From NCBI GenBank assembly GCA_963853835.1, contig OY970822.1:20493058-20557057 (forward strand): a stretch of 64,000 nucleotides of DNA, given 5' to 3'. Below the pieces are notes generated by a model. That model saw nothing but the letters and a program-made list of their open reading frames with translations, did no database searches and had not been told where the DNA came from. Below are positions 58,409 through 64,000 of this stretch, in pieces (positions within the stretch are counted from its first letter, which is position 1; the number at the start of each line of letters is the position of its first letter). Origin of the DNA: Calendula officinalis. Taxonomy: Eukaryota; Streptophyta; Magnoliopsida; Asterales; Asteraceae. Both the position numbers and the translations under genes were made by a program.

Positions 58409-59079
58409 CTACAAAAATACATCATCAAAGGTAATTTTGCCATTAGTAACAGTACCTTTACCTGTAATCTTACCTCCCTTTGGGTTCTCACCAAAGGCCA
58501 CATATCCTCCATCAAATAACTTGAAATCTTTAAGAATTTGCAGATTTCCAGTCATGTGCCTTGAGCATCCACTATCAATATGCCATGTTCTTCCTTCTTC
58601 TGGGATCTGAATGCTCTGCACAAGTGAGTAAAGGATCAGTTAAGTTTGGGAACCCAAGCTTTATATGTCTTGGGTTCATCCTTTGAGAAGTAAGAGTTTG
58701 GGGATTTAACTTTGAATATTTTTGGTGCCCATACCTGTTTAATAATGTTGTTTAGTTTTACTACTGCCCTTTTAAAATTGTTACTGGTGTTTGAATTTTC
58801 TACTGATCTTGGTTTATACCCATGATGTTTAGCTTTTGAATACTTTACTACTGATGGACCAGTAGTGTTTGGATACTTACCAAATTTAGAGTGACCAGTA
58901 GTGTTTTTAGAATTGACACCAGTAGTATATTTGAAAGTTGGTTTAGGAGCAGTAGTATTTTTGTAGTTAGGGTTTTTACCAGTAGTGTTTTTGTACTGGT
59001 ACCATACAGCATTATAATTAGGGTTAACACCAGTAGTAAAATTGTTACAGTTTTTACTGGTGTTGGAAAATTTAAAATA
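58409..59079 (-). pseudogene. Copia linker and protease, out of frame with pol
   Basis: From 59079 the frame without ATG reads a TTG-repeat linker (KNTTGKNPNYKNTTAP and similar) and then protease: WHIDSGCSRHMTGNL at about 58585-58540, the retropepsin active site of Copia elements, followed by VAFGENPKGGKITGKG. The frame ends at 58409. One base in the poly-A run at 58413-58417 (T on the coding strand) would restore VAELKYNLVSVSQVCDKK into the integrase frame. The gag stop at 59080 separates gag from this part. Confidence 0.75.
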
Positions 59080-61209
59080 TTATTTATTTTGATTTGATTT
59101 TCCATTGTTCTTGAAGTAATTGCTGTTCTTTGGGCTTCCAACTCTTCTGTTTTGCACAAATCTTGATGCAGTTCTTCCAAATCTTGGTGTTTCAGCAATT
59201 GGAATTTTATTTTTATTTACTACTGAAGGACCAGTAGTATCTTTTAATTTCTGTGTTTTTGCCTTTTCTTTGAAAGTTTTAAATTCTTTGAATTCTTTAC
59301 AATTTATTGGATTGAAGTGACAATCCTTTGCTAAATGATTCATTTTGTTGCATATAACACATCTTAATTTCTTACTTTTAGCACCTTCATGTATTCTTTG
59401 ATCTAAGAGTTGATTTTTATTTCTTTCATTTCCCCTTTTTAGAATTTTTGGTATATTTTCTGCATCATATTTAGGAGATTCATTTGGACTTTGTGCTGTG
59501 TGAAAATTTGTATCAACTGATCTTGGAGATTCAATTGGATAGGGTGAAATTGTAAATTCAATTGATTGATCATCATCAGAAGAATCATTTGATTCAGATG
59601 TTTCATTATGTGATTCAGTTTGATTTTCGGTTTTTAATTCATTAATGATTCTTTCTGAACTGTTTTTAAGTGGAGGAATGAATTTATATGGAGGTGGTAC
59701 AGCATGATATCCCACCCCATGAATAACTTTTTCTGTAGTTTGATTGTTAGTTAGTTCATCAAGAATTTTAGTACTTCTTTCAAACTTTTTAATTGTCAAT
59801 TTATTTTGTTCAATTTCAAGTTGACATTCTTCTAATTTACTTGTTAATTCTTTATTTTTTAATTCATAGAACTCTTTCTCATCTACAGCTTGAAGTAATT
59901 CTTCCTTTATCCGTTGATCTATCATTTGATACACCTTTATCTGATGTTCTTGATCAGCAATCACACCATCAAATTCATGATTTCTTCTTACTGCTTTTGC
60001 TAAATCTTCATTTAATTTAGTGTTTTCTTTTTCTAGATTTTTAACAATTTTAATACATTCAGAAGTACAAGGTTTAGGTTTTACCTCAGATTTGCTGTCA
60101 GTAAAGGCCATGAGAGCTTGATTTTGAGCATGCTCTTCTGCTTGGAAGCTCCAGTCATATCCTTGTCCTTGTTGTGAAACAAGAGCAGTTGATTTTGATC
60201 TTTTGTCTGGTTGAGGACATTCTTTTGCAAAGTGACCAAGGTTGTTACAGTTGTAACATTTGACTTTAGTTTTGTCAAATCCAGCTTTGTCACCTTTGTT
60301 GTAATTGAGACTTGTCCTACCAGTTCTCTTTAAGAATCTTTTGGTTCTTAGGCTCAGCATAGCCATTTGCCATTTAAGGTCCATCTCCTCAAGATCATCT
60401 GGATTTAATTGTTCCAAGTCATCACTAATCAGTGCAGTATGCACATGACTATTGAAAAAGGATTCTCTTGCAGCATCCTCAGAATCTGCAGCCTTTCCTA
60501 TGGAAGTTTCTTGACCTAGACCTGTACTAGAGACAAATGCAGCATTATTAGAAGAAATAGAAGGGTTCTTTTGATTTACCTCAGTTTCAAATACTCTGAG
60601 ATCATTGTAGAGTTCATCCAACTCCTTTTCTTCTAGTGCATCTCTCTGTCTATATACTACTGTGTACATGGCCCATTCTTCACTAAGAGATCTTAGGAAC
60701 TTCATGTTGACATCTTCTTGATCCATCTTAACCCCAACCTGGTTAAGTTCACCAATTAGCTTGTTGAATCTGTCAAACACTTGAGTGAGTGTTTCATTGG
60801 GTTTTCCTTTGAAGTTTTCAAAGTCTTGCTTGAGAACAGACTTCATGTTCCTCTTGGTGCTCTTGGTCCCAATGAATCTCTTCTCCAGTGCTTCCCATAG
60901 CACCTTTGCATCATCATACTCAACGAAAAGATGTTGATAGTCGTTAGGAATGGCCAGTAGGAGAGTGCTTAGAGCTTTAAGTTCGATTCCTTTATCTTTC
61001 TTCTCCTTCTCACATTTAAGTTTGTCTGCCTCAGTTGCAGAGCTGCTTGCTTGTCCAGGACCAGTTTTGTTTCCTTCAAGGACAACTTCCCACATGGAAT
61101 AATCAGTGATAAGCATGTATTGCTTAATACGATTCTTCCACATCCCAAAGTTGTTGGGAGTGAGTATAGGGATTTTGTTGGCCTGAGTGCTTTCATTATT
61201 ATCAGTCAT
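59080..61209 (-). CDS. Copia gag (709 residues, two separated zinc knuckles)
   Basis: Gag builds the cytoplasmic particle. ATG at 61207-61209 follows the primer site by about 75 bases. The N-terminus (LTPNNFGMWKNRIKQYML) and the UBN2-type core (residues about 60-230: LLAIPNDYQHLFVEYDDAK, ALEKRFIGTKSTKRNMK) are Copia gag. A first knuckle CYNCNNLGHFAKECP lies near residue 317. A long coiled-coil-like region (about 390-500) is followed by a second knuckle CVICNKMNHLAKDC near 616. The length is well above that of simple Copia gags. Long gags with coiled coils are usual in Sirevirus-like elements. The frame is intact. Confidence 0.88.
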   Translation of the reverse strand: MTDNNESTQANKIPILTPNNFGMWKNRIKQYMLITDYSMWEVVLEGNKTGPGQASSSATEADKLKCEKEKKDKGIELKALSTLLLAIPNDYQHLFVEYDDAKVLWEALEKRFIGTKSTKRNMKSVLKQDFENFKGKPNETLTQVFDRFNKLIGELNQVGVKMDQEDVNMKFLRSLSEEWAMYTVVYRQRDALEEKELDELYNDLRVFETEVNQKNPSISSNNAAFVSSTGLGQETSIGKAADSEDAARESFFNSHVHTALISDDLEQLNPDDLEEMDLKWQMAMLSLRTKRFLKRTGRTSLNYNKGDKAGFDKTKVKCYNCNNLGHFAKECPQPDKRSKSTALVSQQGQGYDWSFQAEEHAQNQALMAFTDSKSEVKPKPCTSECIKIVKNLEKENTKLNEDLAKAVRRNHEFDGVIADQEHQIKVYQMIDQRIKEELLQAVDEKEFYELKNKELTSKLEECQLEIEQNKLTIKKFERSTKILDELTNNQTTEKVIHGVGYHAVPPPYKFIPPLKNSSERIINELKTENQTESHNETSESNDSSDDDQSIEFTISPYPIESPRSVDTNFHTAQSPNESPKYDAENIPKILKRGNERNKNQLLDQRIHEGAKSKKLRCVICNKMNHLAKDCHFNPINCKEFKEFKTFKEKAKTQKLKDTTGPSVVNKNKIPIAETPRFGRTASRFVQNRRVGSPKNSNYFKNNGKSNQNK

Positions 61210-61283
61210 GATTAATAATGTGTGTGTTTTAAAGATTAAAACTTTTTGCTGTTCTTAACAAATAGTAGATCTAGAACCAATAA

Positions 61284-61295
61284 GCTCTGATACCA
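61284..61295 (-). promoter_or_regulatory. Primer binding site of the minus-strand Copia
   Basis: On the minus strand TGGTATCAGAGC follows the 5' LTR end (GATCCTGACA) after two bases. It is complementary to initiator tRNA-Met and fixes the element orientation. Confidence 0.9.
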
Positions 61296-61297
61296 CT

Positions 61298-61889
61298 TGT
61301 CAGGATCGATTAACTATAGATTAGTCAATAAACACCTTTAGATCTAATTGATTATAGAAGTTGCAGCGGATCAACACTATATCAATATATTAAGAACAAT
61401 GAACTGTAAATATTAAACGAAAATATTAAGAACACAGTTTCACAAAAAGCTTCAATGTATATTATCGAGTTAACAATACACACGTACGTTTACAATTCGT
61501 AAGGAACTATTTATAATAGTCCTTGAAGCTAAACTATTTACCCTAGTTATTCTAGGACTTGATTTACATTCAAACTATAAAGATATACATTGAATTACAT
61601 GCTATAACTATCTCTACGAAGATCTCGGACTTGATATATTCCATATACGCTCATCAGTAGTATTCTGCAATCACCAGTAGTAAATAAGTAACATCAGTAG
61701 TAAGTCCGGTGACCAGTAATAAGTCCAGATTCATCGTCAGTAGTAACTACTATTGATCAGTAGTATCTTCAATAAGCATTGATCAGTAGTAACTAAGTTA
61801 TAGTCTTCACCACTATCAACTTCATCAGTAATATGTTTCTGCCCCATCAGTATTAAGTATGATCAGTACTAACTGCAGCATCAGTATCA
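61298..61889 (-). repeat. 5' LTR of the minus-strand Copia
   Basis: 592 bp, same length as 51060-51651. By-eye differences include g/a at 51370/61600 region, t/c in AAGTCYGGTG, g/c in TTCACCASTATC, c/t in CAGTAYTAAG and a/g in CTGCARCATC. CAGTAGTA motifs recur through its distal half. Confidence 0.9.
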
Positions 61890-63738
61890 AGTTGATCTGT
61901 GATTTTGTTCCAACAGTAAGATTCACAAACGAACACAATAACCATTAGGTGGTGCACGTCACGGCTCATGAGCAAAACCATTCCAGGAAAGCCTGCTATA
62001 AATATGAATATTTTTTTGAACTGCAGGCAATATTTAACCCCTATTATATGTTGAATGAACCTGCGTTATTGATTTAACAGTTTTTATATTTATAAATCAT
62101 GTTACATATTAATGTCTATTTTACATACATGGGTTATTTTAAATTCTGGTTTAACGTTAATATGAGGTTTGGTTTAGAAATGAAGAGGAAGAAGGTAGAG
62201 AGAGAAAAAGATACGCATATACTTTTAAATAGCCAAAATCCTAAGGCCAACCAAAATTTGTCCCTTATCTCACCCAACCCAACCACGTCACCCCCTCTCT
62301 ATCTCACATATCACTATCAGCAATTCACCATAAAAAGGTAGAATAATACAAATAAAGCATACATATATTAAATATTTTAGCAAACGGTAGGATATTTAAA
62401 TTGTTGTTAGACTAACCATAATGGTTGGCCGTGAATCGACCTCAATCAACAGTAAGGACCAAACCTCCAATTATGTTGACCCGCGACTGCGATCAAACAC
62501 CATCCTTTTGCCTTCTATTTAATCGTTCAGGTGGTCGATTGTGGTCGCGTGTAATGTGCAATGATTGTTTGTATATTTTGTATAATAGGTAATGCATGTA
62601 TTAATAAAATCAATTTAAGATTTGGTCGTATGTTTGTTCGTCACTACGGAGGTTTAGTCTTATGTTTAGTTTGAAAAAGGAAAATAGATGTAACATAAAA
62701 CTTGTATCCATAATCTGAAATTTGCCACTATTACAAATATTATTTGTATCCATAAAACTTTGTAATAAGCAATTTCAATTCTTACACTCTAAACTACATC
62801 AATATGTTGCAATTATTGTATTACCAAAGGAAATAAGACTAAACTTATAAAATAAGAATGTAAAATAGCAACTTGAGAATTTGATCAATGTACACCACTA
62901 TGTTTTTCTATTTACTAGCTGATACGATATTGCGTACTTATTTATATAGTATGATATGATTTAATCTTTTATTGATATAAGTGGAAACTCAAATGAAGAG
63001 TAAGATATGAGTAGCCATAAAAATCAAAGGATTGGTAGGCCAAACACGGCTTAAGGCCAAATATGGGTGAATACCAACTCTTGTTGATTAAGATGTTTTG
63101 ATTTGCTATTTTAAAATGCAACATTTTCCTTAAATTCAGTCAACTAACACAACCATCATCAGCAACAAACCAATGCTTATCCTTCAATTTTTGTATTGCT
63201 CATGGTAGTTCCAAAACTGGAAATAAAAGGAACAAGCAGATATCATATGTAATTTGATTAATAATGTATCCCCGCCAAAAACCAAAAATCATACCATGAT
63301 GATACAATACAACCCTATGTCGAGAATAACTTTAAACAAGCAATTTACAAAAAATGTAGTGCATCAAAATTCATAAGAACCTAAAGCAAATGCTGACAAC
63401 GGTAAATAAGGCCCAACATCTTTAAATTCCCTTTTCATGATCCCAACTTTTGATTTTCCTGTTCATTTGAAGACCATTTTCGTTGATTTTGTTGCCTGTT
63501 TGAAATTATAATTTATAACGTTTTGTGCCAGAGAAGAACAAATTTTAGTTGCTATCGATGCACAATTGATGGTTAAGTAAAGTAGAAGAAAGCAACCAAC
63601 CTCAATCTTTACATTCAGACGATTTTGGTTGCTGTTCCTCAATCAACAACTGCACTCTCTGCAGTGTGCACCTTTTAGAATAATTTCCCAATGAAAGATT
63701 ATAAAGATTTAAAATCACACTATTGCAATTGAATTTAC
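61890..63738. other. Intergenic DNA, no gene recognised
   Basis: AT-rich with short frames only. Part of 63300-63738 could be the 3' UTR or last intron and exon of the possible gene at the right edge. Confidence 0.45.
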
Positions 63739-63789
63739 CATAAGGGAATTGCCAACTTCCTCTAGCTTTTCTAGTATTGCAAACTCACC

Positions 63790-64000
63790 AACATGAGACA
63801 AAGCATCGTTTGAATGTGGTCTTAACGGAGACATCTACCAAAAAAATCAAAATTTTAATATGTTTTTTAAACAATTAAAATTCAGGTTAGCGTACCGGCT
63901 GGAAGTTTCTAGAAGAACCAACATCTTCCATGACGGAAGCTTGCTTAGAAAAGGCTTGATTCCGCATATTCGAAAGGCGCTCCAAAACCACCTAATTAGC
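63790..64000 (-). CDS. Possible exons of an unidentified gene, partial
   Basis: On the minus strand the right-edge segment 64000-63896 reads ERLSNMRNQAFSKQASVM then EDVGSSRNFQP and ends at a GT donor (CAGCCG, GTACGC). A TTTTGGTAG acceptor opens 63835-63790, reading MSPLRPHSNDALSHV, followed by a strong GTGAGT donor. Reading on past that donor gives a less convincing tail to 63739. I do not recognise the family. Phase and the final exon could not be settled by eye. Confidence 0.35.

Larger units (their letters stand above)
51060..61889 (-). mobile_element. Copia LTR retrotransposon with extra third ORF (Sirevirus-like layout)
   Basis: On the minus strand: 5' LTR (61889-61298), tRNA-Met primer site, gag (61209-59080), linker and protease, integrase-RT-RNase H (58382-55098), an extra ORF region (54487-51615) and 3' LTR (51651-51060). 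Both LTRs are 592 bp and differ at about five positions by eye, so the insertion is recent. Three-part coding with an additional ORF after pol is the layout of Sireviruses, though membership should be tested by phylogeny. Frameshifts disrupt pol and the third ORF. No 5-bp target duplication is visible (GTAAG on the left, AGTTG on the right). Confidence 0.9.

Overview
The window is nuclear DNA of a flowering plant. It carries one complete plastid-type fatty-acid synthesis gene with 13 short coding exons and GT-AG introns, set among plant LTR retrotransposons, an L1-type LINE and several MITE families. The gene structure and the transposon types indicate a eudicot. The extra-ORF Copia element resembles families I recall as abundant in Asteraceae, so an asterid is likely, but the species cannot be named from the sequence.

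Layout. 1-7803: a young, non-autonomous Gypsy-like element (gag only) with near-identical LTRs. 7804-18000: gene-free DNA with Stowaway, hAT and Mutator MITEs, a diverged tandem repeat and a Helitron 3' end. 18706-21746 (minus): KASII, the 3-oxoacyl-ACP synthase that elongates 16:0-ACP to 18:0-ACP; all 13 coding exons join into a 531-residue open frame. 22085-29580: hAT elements, MITEs and a solo LTR of the same Gypsy family. 29822-48974: a three-level nest in which a full-length LINE was hit by a non-autonomous Copia element, itself hit by a second gag-only Gypsy element. Target-site duplications survive at all three levels. 51060-61889 (minus): a nearly complete Copia element with gag, protease, integrase, reverse transcriptase, RNase H and an additional third ORF region downstream of pol. 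61890-64000: mostly unassigned, with possible exons of an unidentified gene at the right edge.

How the parts relate. KASII is the only convincing complete host gene. The Gypsy family is represented three times (1-7803, the solo LTR at 26354-28413, and 39407-47105). Both copies with an internal region lack reverse transcriptase and integrase, so the family must borrow them from an autonomous partner; this matches the described TR-GAG class. Copy 1 has an intact gag and almost identical LTRs, so it moved recently. The minus-strand Copia also has near-identical LTRs but carries frameshifts.

Method limits: alignments, splice sites and duplications were read by eye. Family names rest on motifs, terminal sequences and target-site duplications, not on database searches.
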